The notes below the pieces were generated by a model, which was not told the DNA's origin, did no database searches, and saw only the letters and a program-made list of their open reading frames with translations. From Calidithermus roseus (GTDB lineage: Bacteria; Deinococcota; Deinococci; Deinococcales; Thermaceae), in NCBI RefSeq assembly GCF_003574095.1, contig NZ_QWLA01000003.1, forward strand, positions 1 to 64,000: 64,000 nt of DNA, given 5' to 3'. Position 1 is the first letter of the stretch. Each line of letters begins with the position of its first letter. The position numbers and the translations under genes were made by a program. Below are positions 7,974-16,450 of the stretch, piece by piece.

Positions 7974-9689
7974 TCAGCCCCCCCAAGCCGGGACCACATA
8001 GCTCTGGTCCAGCACCCGTAGGGCGGGCCGGGGGGGGATCTGCACGGTCTTGACCTGACGGATGTACTCGGCGATGACGTCGTAGACCGGGCGCGGGGTG
8101 TAGCGCTCCAGGGGGGTGCCGCTGCGCTGTAGGCGCCCGCCGTAGGCGGCCACCACGTACTCCCGGCTGGGCTCGAGCGGCTGGCCGCCGACCTCGAGGC
8201 TGCGGACGCGCTGCCCGGTGGGCGCGTTGACGGCCAGCTCGTAGGAGATCCCGTACACCCGGCTCATGTCCCCGCCCTGCTGGTAGAAGGGGTCGGGGTT
8301 GAAGGCGTTGGCCGCCACGTCCTCCAGCACCGCGTGCAACCGCTCGCCCTTGAGCTTGAAGACGTACACCTCGGGGTAGGTGAAGCTGGTGAAGGCCAGC
8401 AGGGCCTCCATGGTGATGGGCTGACCGGGCAGGATCGTCGTGCCCCAGCGGGTGCCGGGGCTGAAGGCCACCTCCACCTCGGGGTAGGCCGCGCGGATGG
8501 CCCTCCCCGCCAGCTCGTCGAAGGTGGAGTACAGTGAGTCACGCTTGTAGATGAGGCTCTGCGCCGTGCCCAGCACCTGCCCCAGGTAGCCGCTGTGCAG
8601 TGCGTAGGCCTCCTGGAGGAAGTGCTCGAGCTCGCCGTCGGGCTCGAGGACGCTCGTCGCGACCGGCAGGGTCCTGAGCCGCAGGTCGGCGATCCCGCCC
8701 TTCCTCATCTTGAGGTCCAGGCGCAGCACGGCCTTCCCCGCCGACCCCCCCGCGGCCAGCCAGGTGCTCCCGACGCGCACGGGGCGGGGGGTGAAGTCGT
8801 GGGTGTGGCCGCTGAGGATGAGGTCGAGGCCCCTGATCCGCGCCGCCAGCGCGGTGTCGAGCGGTACCCCGCCGTGCGAGAGCAGCACCACCGCGTCCAC
8901 GCCCATCCCCCGCAGCTCGTCCACGTAGCGCTGCAGCTCGTGCTCGCGGACGCCGAAGGAGAGCCCCTGGGAGAACTCCTCGGGGTGCGAGACCTTCACG
9001 TAGGGGAAGCTGAAGCCGATGACCCCCAGGGCGTAGCCCCCGATGGTGTGGATGGCGTAGGGGGGGTAGATGGGGTCGCCGAAGAGGTCGTCGACGATGT
9101 TGAAGCTCACGACCCGAGCCTCGAGCGCTCCCACGAGCTCCTCCACGCGTTCGCGGCCCAGGGTGTACTCCCAGTGGAAGACCATGTGGTCGAAGCCCAC
9201 CCGGTTCATCCATTCCACCATCGCCTGGCCCCGCGTCAGCAGCGATAGGCCCGAGTTGGTCCAAGTGTCGCCCCCGTCCAACACCAGGGTGCGCTCGACC
9301 CCGGCCTGTGCCCGCTGTCGCTTGATCAGCGCCCCCACGTAGGCCGCGCCACCCAGCGGGCCGAAGCGCTCGGCCAGGGCCACGAAGTCCACGTAGGTGC
9401 ACAGGTGCGCCTCGAGGCTACCCCGCTGGAGGCCGTAGTAACGCAGTGCGGCTTCCCCGGTGAGGTAGCCCGGTCGGCCCTCCAGCGCCCGGGGCGCCAG
9501 CAGGTTGGGCGGCTCCATGAAGTAGTGGGGCCGGAGCTGGGCGTGCAGATCGGTGCTGTAGAGCAGGGTGATGTCCCCGAAGGGGGGCAGGTCGTAGAGC
9601 ACCTCGGGGCGCTCCATGGCTTGGGCGAAGGCCCGCGGGGTGGTGATCCCCGCTGCCAGCAAGAGTTTTAAGGCTTCTCTGCGGGTCAA
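7974..9689 (-). CDS. soxB: Thiosulfohydrolase SoxB
   Basis: A 571-aa protein of the calcineurin/5'-nucleotidase superfamily with a Tat-type leader (TRREALKLLLAAG). Metal-site motifs are visible in order: YSTDLHAQLRPHY near the N terminus, LDGGDTW, FHWEYTLG in place of the nucleotidase GNHE motif (as is usual for SoxB), LLSHGG and SGHTHD. SoxB uses a dimanganese centre to hydrolyse the terminal sulfonate of SoxY-bound thiosulfate, releasing sulfate. The gene lies between the two soxXA pairs; 33 bases separate it from the soxX upstream. Confidence 0.92.
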   Translation of the reverse strand: MTRREALKLLLAAGITTPRAFAQAMERPEVLYDLPPFGDITLLYSTDLHAQLRPHYFMEPPNLLAPRALEGRPGYLTGEAALRYYGLQRGSLEAHLCTYVDFVALAERFGPLGGAAYVGALIKRQRAQAGVERTLVLDGGDTWTNSGLSLLTRGQAMVEWMNRVGFDHMVFHWEYTLGRERVEELVGALEARVVSFNIVDDLFGDPIYPPYAIHTIGGYALGVIGFSFPYVKVSHPEEFSQGLSFGVREHELQRYVDELRGMGVDAVVLLSHGGVPLDTALAARIRGLDLILSGHTHDFTPRPVRVGSTWLAAGGSAGKAVLRLDLKMRKGGIADLRLRTLPVATSVLEPDGELEHFLQEAYALHSGYLGQVLGTAQSLIYKRDSLYSTFDELAGRAIRAAYPEVEVAFSPGTRWGTTILPGQPITMEALLAFTSFTYPEVYVFKLKGERLHAVLEDVAANAFNPDPFYQQGGDMSRVYGISYELAVNAPTGQRVRSLEVGGQPLEPSREYVVAAYGGRLQRSGTPLERYTPRPVYDVIAEYIRQVKTVQIPPRPALRVLDQSYVVPAWGG

Positions 9690-9722
9690 GTCCTCTCCTG
9701 CTCCGCCCGGGTGCCGCGGGGC

Positions 9723-10301
9723 TTACCTCCGCAGCGCGGGCTTGGTGTTGAAGTCGGAGGCTGGGTCGAGCAGGTAGGCCACCACGTGGGCGACCTCCTC
9801 GGGCGTCAGCAGGCCGTTGTGCCCGAAGCGGTACATCACGGTGCAGGGGAAGTAGGCCCAGGGGTTGTAGATCACCTCGTAGGTGTAGCGCTGCACGGCC
9901 TCGGAGGTGCCCCGCTGGCCGTACTTCTCGAGGCTGGGCCCCACGTTCCCGCTGACGTTGAGCGGCGAGCCGAAGTGGCAGGAGAAGCAGTTGCCGCGGG
10001 CCAGGGTGTTGAAGACGGCCTCGCCCTGCTTCCAGTCGCCCATCAGCCTGCCGTCCTTGGGGTACTTGATGGCCGAACGCTGCTCCTGGATGAATTGCCC
10101 CACCACGTCGGCAGGGAGCCGGTTCTTGTGGGCCGTGCACAGGGCCTGGTCGGGGGTCTGCTTGAGGATCGCCTCGCCGTAGCTGCTGCCCGAGCCCCGG
10201 ACGAGCTTGGCGAGATCCTCGCTGAGCCCAGTCCGGCCGGGCTGGCCCCCGGCCACGCCCAGGAGCAGGGCCAGCGTTGCCAGAAGGTGAATCCGTCGCA
10301 C
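9723..10301 (-). CDS. soxX: SoxX-type monohaem cytochrome c, first copy
   Basis: A 192-aa exported cytochrome with CFSCH at about residues 105-109 and a probable axial Met in CTVMYRFG. The N terminus (MRRIHLLATLALLLGVAGG) is a signal peptide. With SoxA it forms the enzyme that joins thiosulfate to SoxYZ. It sits 12 bases downstream of soxA. The paralogue at 7377-7946 shares the same length and motif spacing. Confidence 0.87.
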   Translation of the reverse strand: MRRIHLLATLALLLGVAGGQPGRTGLSEDLAKLVRGSGSSYGEAILKQTPDQALCTAHKNRLPADVVGQFIQEQRSAIKYPKDGRLMGDWKQGEAVFNTLARGNCFSCHFGSPLNVSGNVGPSLEKYGQRGTSEAVQRYTYEVIYNPWAYFPCTVMYRFGHNGLLTPEEVAHVVAYLLDPASDFNTKPALRR

Positions 10302-10313
10302 CGCGCACCTCCC

Positions 10314-11111
10314 CTAGCGGATGAAACCCGGCAGGTCCATCTTGGCGCCGTTGGACTGCACCGCCAGCCACAGGCCCAGGGCGATGACCGCGTCGGAGTA
10401 GTAGTCGGGGGCGGGCATGCCCAGGTTCGAGTAGCAGGTGCGGATGCGGTCCTCCATGGTGAGGGCGGAGTCGTTGGAGTAGCGGTAGGCCGGCCAGTGG
10501 GCCGCGACCTTTTCCCCTACCACGTCCGAAAGCGGCAGCACCCCGGAGCGCTTGCCCCTGTAGGTGACGTGGCAGGTCGCGCATCCCATGTCTCGCGGGC
10601 CCGCCCGCACCCAGAACAACTCCTCGCCCAGCGCGTACATCCGCTTCTCCTGGGGCGTGGCGAGCCGCACGTCGACCGTGGCCTCGTGGGAGAGGGAGGC
10701 GAGGTAGAAGGCGATGGCGATCACCTCACTGCGCTTGACCTCTTCCGGCTTGAAGCCCTGCAGGCCGATCATGCAGCTGCGGATGCGCGAGTCGAGGTCC
10801 TCGACCCGGCCGGTGTCGGGGAAGTAGCGCGGCAACTGCGCGACCACCCCCTCCACCTGACCCGCGCCGCGGCCAAAGTCGCAGCCCTCGAGGCTCACCC
10901 CCTTGGGCCCGCGCACGGCCTTGAACAGCTCCTCGCCCTGCGCGACGTAGAGGTCGCTGGGCAGGATACCGCCACCCTGCTCGAGCAACTGCTGCCGCTG
11001 CTTCTTGGCCTCCTCGGCCGGGGAGGGCTCCGGCTGGTCCTGCGCGAAGACCCCCACCCCCAGGGCCAGCAGGGCCAGCCCCGCCGCGACGAAACGCCAT
11101 AAGCGGCTCAT
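10314..11111 (-). CDS. soxA: SoxA-type cytochrome c, first copy
   Basis: A 265-aa exported protein with a signal peptide (LALLALGVGVFAQ) and CATCH at about residues 177-181. Other cysteines line up with SoxA ligands: CDFGRG early, SCMIG, and CYSNLGMP near the C terminus, where SoxA proteins carry the catalytic persulfidated Cys that also ligates haem. It is adjacent to soxZ (nine bases) and soxX. It catalyses, with SoxX, the oxidative conjugation of thiosulfate to SoxY. Confidence 0.88.
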   Translation of the reverse strand: MSRLWRFVAAGLALLALGVGVFAQDQPEPSPAEEAKKQRQQLLEQGGGILPSDLYVAQGEELFKAVRGPKGVSLEGCDFGRGAGQVEGVVAQLPRYFPDTGRVEDLDSRIRSCMIGLQGFKPEEVKRSEVIAIAFYLASLSHEATVDVRLATPQEKRMYALGEELFWVRAGPRDMGCATCHVTYRGKRSGVLPLSDVVGEKVAAHWPAYRYSNDSALTMEDRIRTCYSNLGMPAPDYYSDAVIALGLWLAVQSNGAKMDLPGFIR

Positions 11112-11120
11112 GGCGGCTCC

Positions 11121-11447
11121 TCAGGCCAGTGCGAGGTCGGCGGTCTTCTCGCCGGAGTCGCCAGCGAGGTCTTTGTAGGTCACTTTGAGCTGTCCGGCCT
11201 TGACCGCCTTCATCTTCAGGGCGAACAGGGGGTTGGCGCTGGTGCCCCCGGTCGGTCTGATCTGGGCGACGGTCTGCCCGTCGAAGATCACGTTGAGTTC
11301 GGTGATGTAGTTGGCAGGGATGGTCTTGCCGTTGGCGTCCTTGCGGGTGCCGGGCTCCATGGGGTGCTGGGCGACGATCTGGACGCGCACGTCGTCGCCG
11401 GCTTTGGGCTTGGCCGGGTTGAAGCGGATCAGGATCTGTACGGGCAT
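11121..11447 (-). CDS. soxZ: Sulfur-carrier complex subunit SoxZ
   Basis: A 108-aa protein with the typical SoxZ opening (PVQILIRFNPAKPKAGDDVRV) and the motif HPMEPGTRKDANGKTIPANYI, the strongly conserved core of SoxZ. It has no signal peptide, as expected, because SoxZ is exported with SoxY through the Tat route. It forms the heterodimer that presents the SoxY cysteine arm to the other Sox enzymes. Good ribosome-binding sequence (GAGGAAA) precedes the start. Confidence 0.93.
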   Translation of the reverse strand: MPVQILIRFNPAKPKAGDDVRVQIVAQHPMEPGTRKDANGKTIPANYITELNVIFDGQTVAQIRPTGGTSANPLFALKMKAVKAGQLKVTYKDLAGDSGEKTADLALA

Positions 11448-11471
11448 CTTTTCCTCCTCACTCGGCGGCCA

Positions 11472-11942
11472 TCAGCCGCAGCCCCCCACCGTGACCCGCA
11501 CCGACTGCGAGGCCAGCAGCAGCTTGCCGTCCTTGGTCTCGACGACGGCCCGCACCGGGGCGGTCTCGGCGATGCGGATGCGGGTCGCGTAGTAGGGCGC
11601 GACCCCACTGAGGAACACGCTGAACAGCAGCGGCGTGGGGTTCTTGTCGCAGAAACAGTGGATGGCCTTGACCTCCTCCGCCGGCAGGGCGGCCTCGATC
11701 TCCACGGGTACGTTGGCCCCAGACTCGGCGATGGTGGGCGCGACCAGCTTGACGTCCTTGGAGGGCTCGAGGTCTTTGTAGCCCTTGCCCAGCGCCTTCT
11801 GTAGCGCGGCGTCGAGCTTGGCGACGTCCTCCCCCTCCAGCCCCCCCTGCGCCAGGGCCGCGGCCAGGCTGGAACTCAGCACGGCCCCGGCCACGGCGCC
11901 CGCGCTTGTCTTTAAAAACGACCGTCTATCCACAGCGTTCAC
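11472..11942 (-). CDS. soxY: Sulfur-carrier protein SoxY
   Basis: A 156-aa protein with a Tat signal (DRRSFLKTSAGAVAGAVL) and the hallmark C-terminal swinging arm ending VRVTVGGCG, whose Cys carries all Sox pathway intermediates. The family usually ends GGCGG; here one terminal Gly is missing, which is a common variation. It directly precedes soxZ. Its start lies inside the end of the upstream thioredoxin-like gene (17-base overlap). Confidence 0.93.
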   Translation of the reverse strand: MNAVDRRSFLKTSAGAVAGAVLSSSLAAALAQGGLEGEDVAKLDAALQKALGKGYKDLEPSKDVKLVAPTIAESGANVPVEIEAALPAEEVKAIHCFCDKNPTPLLFSVFLSGVAPYYATRIRIAETAPVRAVVETKDGKLLLASQSVRVTVGGCG

Positions 11943-12396
11943 CTCCGCCCTCAGCCCCTGCCCTCTGGCAGATGTGCTGAAGTTCTCCCAGAAATTGCGC
12001 CCTGGGCCGGCTCCCGTAGAGTCGGCCTAACTCCTGCCATGCTGAAGGCCCCGCGCCCTGCCGCGGGGCGAGGAAGACGAACGTAGGGGTCCCGACAGCC
12101 CGCAGCTCGCGGCTCAGGGCGCGCCCCTCCGGGCTGTGGATGTCCACGCTGGCCACCACGAAGTGCCGCTCGAGGGCCCGCGCGACCCCTTCGTCGGAGA
12201 GCACGAAGGTATTCATCTGCTCGCAGTACACGCAGCCGTGGCTCCAAAAGTAGACCAGCATCACCCGGCCAGACTGGCGGGCGTGTCGGCTGGCTTGGTC
12301 GTAGGGGTACCAGCGGGCGTAGTCGACCCCCTCGGCTACTCCCCAGGGGAGCAGCCAGAAAAGCACGACCAGAAACAGCAGATTGCGTCGATGCAT
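11926..12396 (-). CDS. Exported thioredoxin-like protein (SoxW-like), first gene of the sox operon
   Basis: A 156-aa protein with a signal peptide and a thioredoxin fold. The active site reads SHGCVYCEQM, a C-x2-C in the pattern of DsbD-gamma/SoxW-type thioredoxins, and the cis-Pro loop is VGTPTFVF. SoxW proteins are thought to keep SoxY or other periplasmic thiols reduced. It is the promoter-proximal gene of the minus-strand sox operon and overlaps soxY by 17 bases. A strong promoter with an embedded 17-bp operator lies 30 bases upstream. Confidence 0.82.
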   Translation of the reverse strand: MHRRNLLFLVVLFWLLPWGVAEGVDYARWYPYDQASRHARQSGRVMLVYFWSHGCVYCEQMNTFVLSDEGVARALERHFVVASVDIHSPEGRALSRELRAVGTPTFVFLAPRQGAGPSAWQELGRLYGSRPRAQFLGELQHICQRAGAEGGGERCG

Positions 12397-12426
12397 AGCA
12401 GGGCCTTCGGCTTTTCAGGCACCCCG

Positions 12427-12455
12427 GTTATACCATCAGGGGGTATGACCGTCAA
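12427..12455 (-). promoter_or_regulatory. sox operon promoter with embedded CstR-type operator
   Basis: Reading the minus strand, TTGACG (12455-12450) and TATAAC (12432-12427) are separated by exactly 17 bases. The + strand sequence ATACCATCAGGGGGTAT at 12430-12446 lies in the spacer; it has the form ATACC-N7-GGTAT that recurs at five other sites in the window. A repressor bound here would block RNA polymerase. The site is 30 bases before the first gene. Function is inferred from placement and recurrence. Confidence 0.75.
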
Positions 12456-12581
12456 CGCGACAGGGGCGCCTCGAGCGGAAAAAACCCCGCGCACCCGGCG
12501 TTATCATTCCGTTGCATAAGCGTTATAGCTCTTGGAAATATCCCGGACTGGACCCGTGAAAAACCTCACTTCGTGGTGCCC

Positions 12582-12647
12582 TTGCCTTTTTCCCTCGAGA
12601 CCCCTACGATGTAGACTCGAGAACCCAAACATACCCGATATCGGTAT
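12582..12647 (+). promoter_or_regulatory. Promoter and operator of the sulfite dehydrogenase operon
   Basis: TTGCCT (12582-12587) and TACGAT (12605-12610) are 17 bases apart and form a plausible promoter. Just downstream, ATACCCGATATCGGTAT at 12631-12647 again has the ATACC-N7-GGTAT form and contains the perfect palindrome CCGATATCGG. It would cover the start region of the transcript, a typical repressor position. The 291-bp divergent gap between the two sulfur operons thus has one such site facing each direction. Confidence 0.6.
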
Positions 12648-12687
12648 ACACGCCGGTACGGGCAGCGCCAGCGCAGGAGGTGTGGAC

Positions 12688-13935
12688 ATGCAGGACGACA
12701 AGCATGACCTACTGGCCCGGATCAACCGCAGGGAGTTCCTCAAGAAGACTGGATTGGCCGCCGCGAGCCTGAGTACGGTCCCCGGCCTGGCGGGCCTCGC
12801 CGCCGCCCAGCAGACCCCCACCGCCGACGTCCTGGTGGCGGGCAAGGACCCGGGCCTGATCGTTCGCAACACCAACCCGGTGGAGCTCGAGACCCCCGTG
12901 GCCTTGTTGCGCGAGCACCGCTACACGCCCAAGAACATCATGTACATCCGCAACAACCTGGGGGTGCCCCCGGGCATGCAGCTCACCACCGAGCTCCCCA
13001 GGGTCGAGGAGTGGACGGTGGAGGTGGTGGGCCTGGTGGATAAACCCCTCACCCTGCGCCTCTCCGAGCTCAAGAGGCTACCTGCTACCGAGCTCGAGAT
13101 GGTGTTGCAGTGCTCGGGCAATGGCCGCAGCTTCTTCTCCAAGTACGCCCGCGCCAGCGGGGCCCAGTGGGAGCGGGGTGCGCTGGCCAACGTGCGCTGG
13201 AAGGGGGTGAAGCTTTCGGCGGTGCTGGAGGGCGCTGGGGTCAAGCCTGAGGCCCTCTTCCTTACCGCCGAGGGGGCTGACCAGCCCGCCAACCCCCAGG
13301 CCCCCGACATCGAGCGCAGCGTTCCCCTCCGCGACGTGCTGCCGAGCGCCCTGCTGGCCTACGAGATGAACGGCGAGCCGCTGCCCACCGTGCACGGGGG
13401 GCCGTTGCGGCTGATTCTGCCGGGCTACTACGGCATCAACAACATCAAGTGGGTCAACCGGCTGCGCCTCGAGGCCGCCGCCTCGACCAACAACACCATG
13501 ATCCCGCGCTACCGGGTCCCCTTAGCCCCCATCCCGGTGGGCAGCACCTTCACCTTCACCCTCGACAACAGCCGTCCCAACTGGCGGCAGAACGTCAAGG
13601 CCGTCATCCTCAGCCCCGCCGAGGGCCAGAGCGTCAGCGGCATCATCGAGGTGCGGGGCGTGGCCTGGAACGACGGCTCGGCGCCGATCACGGGGGTCGA
13701 GGTCTCCACCAACCAGGGCCGCAGCTGGCAGTCGGCCAGCCTCGAGAAGCCCTCCTCGCCCTACGGCTGGTACCCCTGGCGCATCCGGGTGGTGGTGGCG
13801 ACGGGCGACACCGAGGTCTGGGCTCGCGCCACCGACGCCCTGGGGCGCAGCCAGCCCATCGACGGGGCGATCCTGTGGAACCCCAACGGCTACGAGTGGA
13901 ACGCGGTGGACAAGGTCAAGATCAAGGTGGGCTGA
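12688..13935 (+). CDS. Second sulfite oxidase-family molybdoenzyme (SorA-like sulfite dehydrogenase)
   Basis: A 415-aa protein. The start at 12688 has AGGAGG seven bases upstream; a longer upstream frame exists but has no such signal. It carries a Tat leader (INRREFLKKTGLAAASL), the molybdenum-ligand motif VLQCSGNGRSFF, and a C-terminal dimerisation domain (GVEVSTNQGRSWQSA). The following gene encodes a dihaem cytochrome c, the arrangement of sulfite:cytochrome c oxidoreductases (SorAB). It probably oxidises free sulfite to sulfate in the periplasm. SoxC at 2579-3892 is its paralogue; the two share only the family motifs. Confidence 0.85.
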   Translation: MQDDKHDLLARINRREFLKKTGLAAASLSTVPGLAGLAAAQQTPTADVLVAGKDPGLIVRNTNPVELETPVALLREHRYTPKNIMYIRNNLGVPPGMQLTTELPRVEEWTVEVVGLVDKPLTLRLSELKRLPATELEMVLQCSGNGRSFFSKYARASGAQWERGALANVRWKGVKLSAVLEGAGVKPEALFLTAEGADQPANPQAPDIERSVPLRDVLPSALLAYEMNGEPLPTVHGGPLRLILPGYYGINNIKWVNRLRLEAAASTNNTMIPRYRVPLAPIPVGSTFTFTLDNSRPNWRQNVKAVILSPAEGQSVSGIIEVRGVAWNDGSAPITGVEVSTNQGRSWQSASLEKPSSPYGWYPWRIRVVVATGDTEVWARATDALGRSQPIDGAILWNPNGYEWNAVDKVKIKVG

Positions 13936-13944
13936 GGCTCGGCC

Positions 13945-14625
13945 ATGACTTTTTCACGCGTGAAGTGGCTGGTGGCCCTCATCCTGGCCTGGGGGGTGTT
14001 GGCCCAGGGGCTGCCCGAGGGCGAGGGCAAGGCGTTGGTGGAGCAGCGCTGCAGCGTCTGTCATGGCCTGGAGGTCATCACCGGCAACCGCCTCAGCGCC
14101 GCCGAGTGGGACGCGGTGGTGGGGAGCATGATCGGCAACGGGGCCCAGCTCAACGACGCCGAGCGCAAGGTGGTCGTGGCGTACCTGGCGACCCACTTCG
14201 GCAAGGAGGCCGCCCAGGCCGCCCCGGCTCCCGCCGACGAGGGGGCTAAGGTGTACGCGATGTGTCAGGGCTGCCACCAGGCCAACGGGGCCGGAGTTCC
14301 GGGGGCCTTCCCGCCCTTGGCAAAGCACGTCCCCGCCATCCTGACGGCCCCGGGCGGGCGGGCCTACCTGCCGCTGGTGGTGCTGGGCGGCCTGCAGGGC
14401 TCCATCGTGGTCGAGGGCGTCGCCTACAACGCCCCCATGCCCGCCTTCGCCTCGCTCAGCGACGCGCAGGTGGCGGCGGTGCTCAACTACGTGGCCTCGA
14501 GCTGGGGCAACGCCGCGCTGCTCAAGGACTTCAAGCCCTACACCGCCGAGGAGATCCGGGCCCTGCGCCAGCCCCTCACCCCCCAGCAGGTCTACACCCA
14601 GCGGGCTAAGCTGGGGCTGAAGTAG
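13945..14625 (+). CDS. Dihaem cytochrome c, electron acceptor of the sulfite dehydrogenase
   Basis: A 226-aa exported protein with two class I cytochrome c domains: CSVCH near residue 32 and CQGCH near residue 107. Possible axial methionines are in VVGSMIGNG and APMPAFASL, the second fitting a cbb3/caa3-type cytochrome domain. It starts nine bases after the sulfite dehydrogenase gene. It likely takes electrons from that enzyme and passes them to a terminal oxidase. A SorB-like role is inferred from gene order. Confidence 0.82.
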   Translation: MTFSRVKWLVALILAWGVLAQGLPEGEGKALVEQRCSVCHGLEVITGNRLSAAEWDAVVGSMIGNGAQLNDAERKVVVAYLATHFGKEAAQAAPAPADEGAKVYAMCQGCHQANGAGVPGAFPPLAKHVPAILTAPGGRAYLPLVVLGGLQGSIVVEGVAYNAPMPAFASLSDAQVAAVLNYVASSWGNAALLKDFKPYTAEEIRALRQPLTPQQVYTQRAKLGLK

Positions 14626-14626
14626 C

Positions 14627-15103
14627 ATGGGACGGGTCCTTTCGCTGCACGTGGGCGACCGGCCGGGGCTGCCCAAGGCCGGGGTGGGGGAGTTGCAGCT
14701 GGTCGCCGGCTACGGCGCTGTGGGCGACCGGCACGCCGGCGGCGACCCGAGGCGGGCCGTGCTGGTGGCGGGGATTGGGAGCTACCACCGGGCCCTGGAG
14801 GCCGGCATTGAGCTGCCCTACGGCGCGCTGGGGGAGAACCTGCTGCTCGACCTCGACCCCCACGCCTGGCTGGGGCGGCGGCTCGAGGCAGGCGAGGCGC
14901 TCTTGGAACTCGTCGCGATCTGCCCGGTCTGCGCCGCGCTCACCCAGCTGGACCCCCGCCTGCCCCGGCTGCTGTACCAGGGCCGGGGGGTGTACGCGCG
15001 GGTCCTGCGCGGGGGAGTCGTGCGCCTGGCCGACTTGGTGCGGGTGCTGCCCCCTGCCGCCGAGGGATGCGGCGTGCAGGCTGTCGGCGGGAGGCCGAAA
15101 TGA
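14627..15103 (+). CDS. MOSC-domain protein
   Basis: A 158-aa protein with the MOSC pattern: GDRHAGGDPRRAVLV, the conserved GALGENLLL segment and the Cys-containing CPVCAALTQLDPRLP. MOSC domains are thought to bind or transfer sulfur or the molybdenum cofactor. Its position in an operon with a molybdenum sulfite dehydrogenase suggests a role in maturing or sulfurating that cofactor, which is an inference. It begins one base after the cytochrome stop codon and overlaps the next gene by four bases. Confidence 0.8.
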   Translation: MGRVLSLHVGDRPGLPKAGVGELQLVAGYGAVGDRHAGGDPRRAVLVAGIGSYHRALEAGIELPYGALGENLLLDLDPHAWLGRRLEAGEALLELVAICPVCAALTQLDPRLPRLLYQGRGVYARVLRGGVVRLADLVRVLPPAAEGCGVQAVGGRPK

Positions 15104-15588
15104 AGCGCATGGTCGCGGTGTTCGTGTCGCTTGCCCTGGCTCTGGCCCTGGCTGTGCGGCCCGGCGAGGTGGCCCCGGACTTCCGCCTCGCCGACGCCGG
15201 GGGGAAGGTCTATACCCTCGCCAGCTTCAAGGGGAAGCCTGCGGTCTTGGTCTTCTGGGCCAGTTGGTGCTTGGTGTGCAAGGCCGAGTTCCCCAAGCTG
15301 CACCGGCTGGCGCAGGAGTACAAGGTGCCCTTCGTGGTCATCAGCCGCGAGCCCCGGGACAGCGCCCAGGTGGTGCTGGCCTACATGAAGGCCTACCCGG
15401 CCTTCCTGCCCCTGCTGGCCGCGCCGGGCGGCGACACGCCCGCCGCGGTGGCCAGCCGCTTCAAGGTGCTGGGGCAGCCCTGGACCTTCGTCCTCGACAC
15501 GCAGGGCCGGGTCGTCAACGTCTACGCTGGCCCGGTCGAGGTGCAGGCCCTCGAGGACGATCTAGCGCTGGCGGGGTACACGAACTGA
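15100..15588 (+). CDS. TlpA/ResA-type exported thioredoxin
   Basis: A 162-aa protein. The start at 15100 overlaps the MOSC stop (ATGA) and has GGGAGG upstream. A signal peptide (MVAVFVSLALALALAV) is followed by a thioredoxin-like domain with active site WASWCLVCKAEFPKL and the cis-Pro loop LGQPWTFVLD. TlpA/ResA proteins reduce haem-binding cysteines of apocytochromes or other periplasmic disulfides. Here it could serve cytochrome maturation for the dihaem protein or sulfur transfer. It is the last gene of the plus-strand operon. Confidence 0.82.
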   Translation: MKRMVAVFVSLALALALAVRPGEVAPDFRLADAGGKVYTLASFKGKPAVLVFWASWCLVCKAEFPKLHRLAQEYKVPFVVISREPRDSAQVVLAYMKAYPAFLPLLAAPGGDTPAAVASRFKVLGQPWTFVLDTQGRVVNVYAGPVEVQALEDDLALAGYTN

Positions 15589-15611
15589 CCCCGCCTACGG
15601 CCCGTGTTTGA

Positions 15612-15640
15612 CCCCCCACAGCGGTTTCGCCGTGGGGGGG
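15612..15640. terminator. GC-rich hairpin between convergent operons
   Basis: Arms CCCCCCACAGCG and CGCCGTGGGGGG pair with one mismatch around a TTT loop. The hairpin lies between the stops of the TlpA-like gene and the TauE gene, so it could terminate both transcripts. There is no T-tract on either side, which lowers certainty. Confidence 0.5.
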
Positions 15641-15679
15641 GGTGCGTGGGCGCTGCTATGGGGCTGTGGGGCGAACGCC

Positions 15680-16450
15680 TCAACCGTGCCAGAACCTGGG
15701 CAGGTTCTGCCATAGGATGAAGGCCCCCATCAGCACCAGAAAGCCCGCGAAGCCGCGCCGCAGGCCGAGCTGGGGGATGCCCGCGGCGATGCGCCCGCCC
15801 AGGAAGCTCCCCGCGACCCCCAAGGCCGCGAAGAGGAGCACGACGTCCCAGTGGACGCTGTAGCCCTGTTCGGGCAGCAGGTGCAGGTACTTGTAGAAGC
15901 CCGCCCCCGACTTCAGCGCGATGACCAGCAGGCTGGTGCCCACCGCCAGGTGCATGGGCAGGCCCCCCAGGAGCACCAGCGCCGGCACGATCAGGAAGCC
16001 CCCACCCACCCCGACCAGCCCGGTGAGGATGCCCACGCCCAGGCCCTCGAGCCCGATCTTGAAGGGCGAGCGCTTGCGGGGCTGGGGCTGCCCCGTGAGC
16101 TTCTGCGGGCGGAACATGAAGTAGGCGGCCAGCAGCATCACCAGCGCGAACAGGCCGAGCTGCCACACACCGGGCAACCACTGGGATAAGTAAGCCCCCA
16201 GGTAGGTCCCGGCCATCCCCGGCAGGCCGAACCAGACCACGCTGGCCCAGTCGATCTGGCGCCGCAGGCCGTAGGGGACGGCCCCTACCAGGGCGATGAG
16301 ACCCACCACGGCCAGCGACTCCGCGATGGCCAGCTTGTCGGGCTCGCCCACCAAGTAGACCAGGATGGGCACGGTGAGGATGGAGCCCCCCGAGCCCAGC
16401 ATGCCCAGGGCGATCCCGATCAGCACCGCGCCGGTCCAGGCTAGGAGCAT
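15680..16450 (-). CDS. TauE/SafE-family sulfite exporter
   Basis: A 256-aa integral membrane protein with eight or so hydrophobic segments and the two family repeats, each with a Gly-rich motif: [16 protein letters not shown] near the N terminus and [18 protein letters not shown] in the middle. The start at 16450 lies inside the end of the upstream rhodanese gene (10-base overlap). TauE proteins are thought to export sulfite or sulfonates across the inner membrane. It is the last gene of the rhodanese operon. Confidence 0.85.
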   Translation of the reverse strand: MLLAWTGAVLIGIALGMLGSGGSILTVPILVYLVGEPDKLAIAESLAVVGLIALVGAVPYGLRRQIDWASVVWFGLPGMAGTYLGAYLSQWLPGVWQLGLFALVMLLAAYFMFRPQKLTGQPQPRKRSPFKIGLEGLGVGILTGLVGVGGGFLIVPALVLLGGLPMHLAVGTSLLVIALKSGAGFYKYLHLLPEQGYSVHWDVVLLFAALGVAGSFLGGRIAAGIPQLGLRRGFAGFLVLMGAFILWQNLPRFWHG

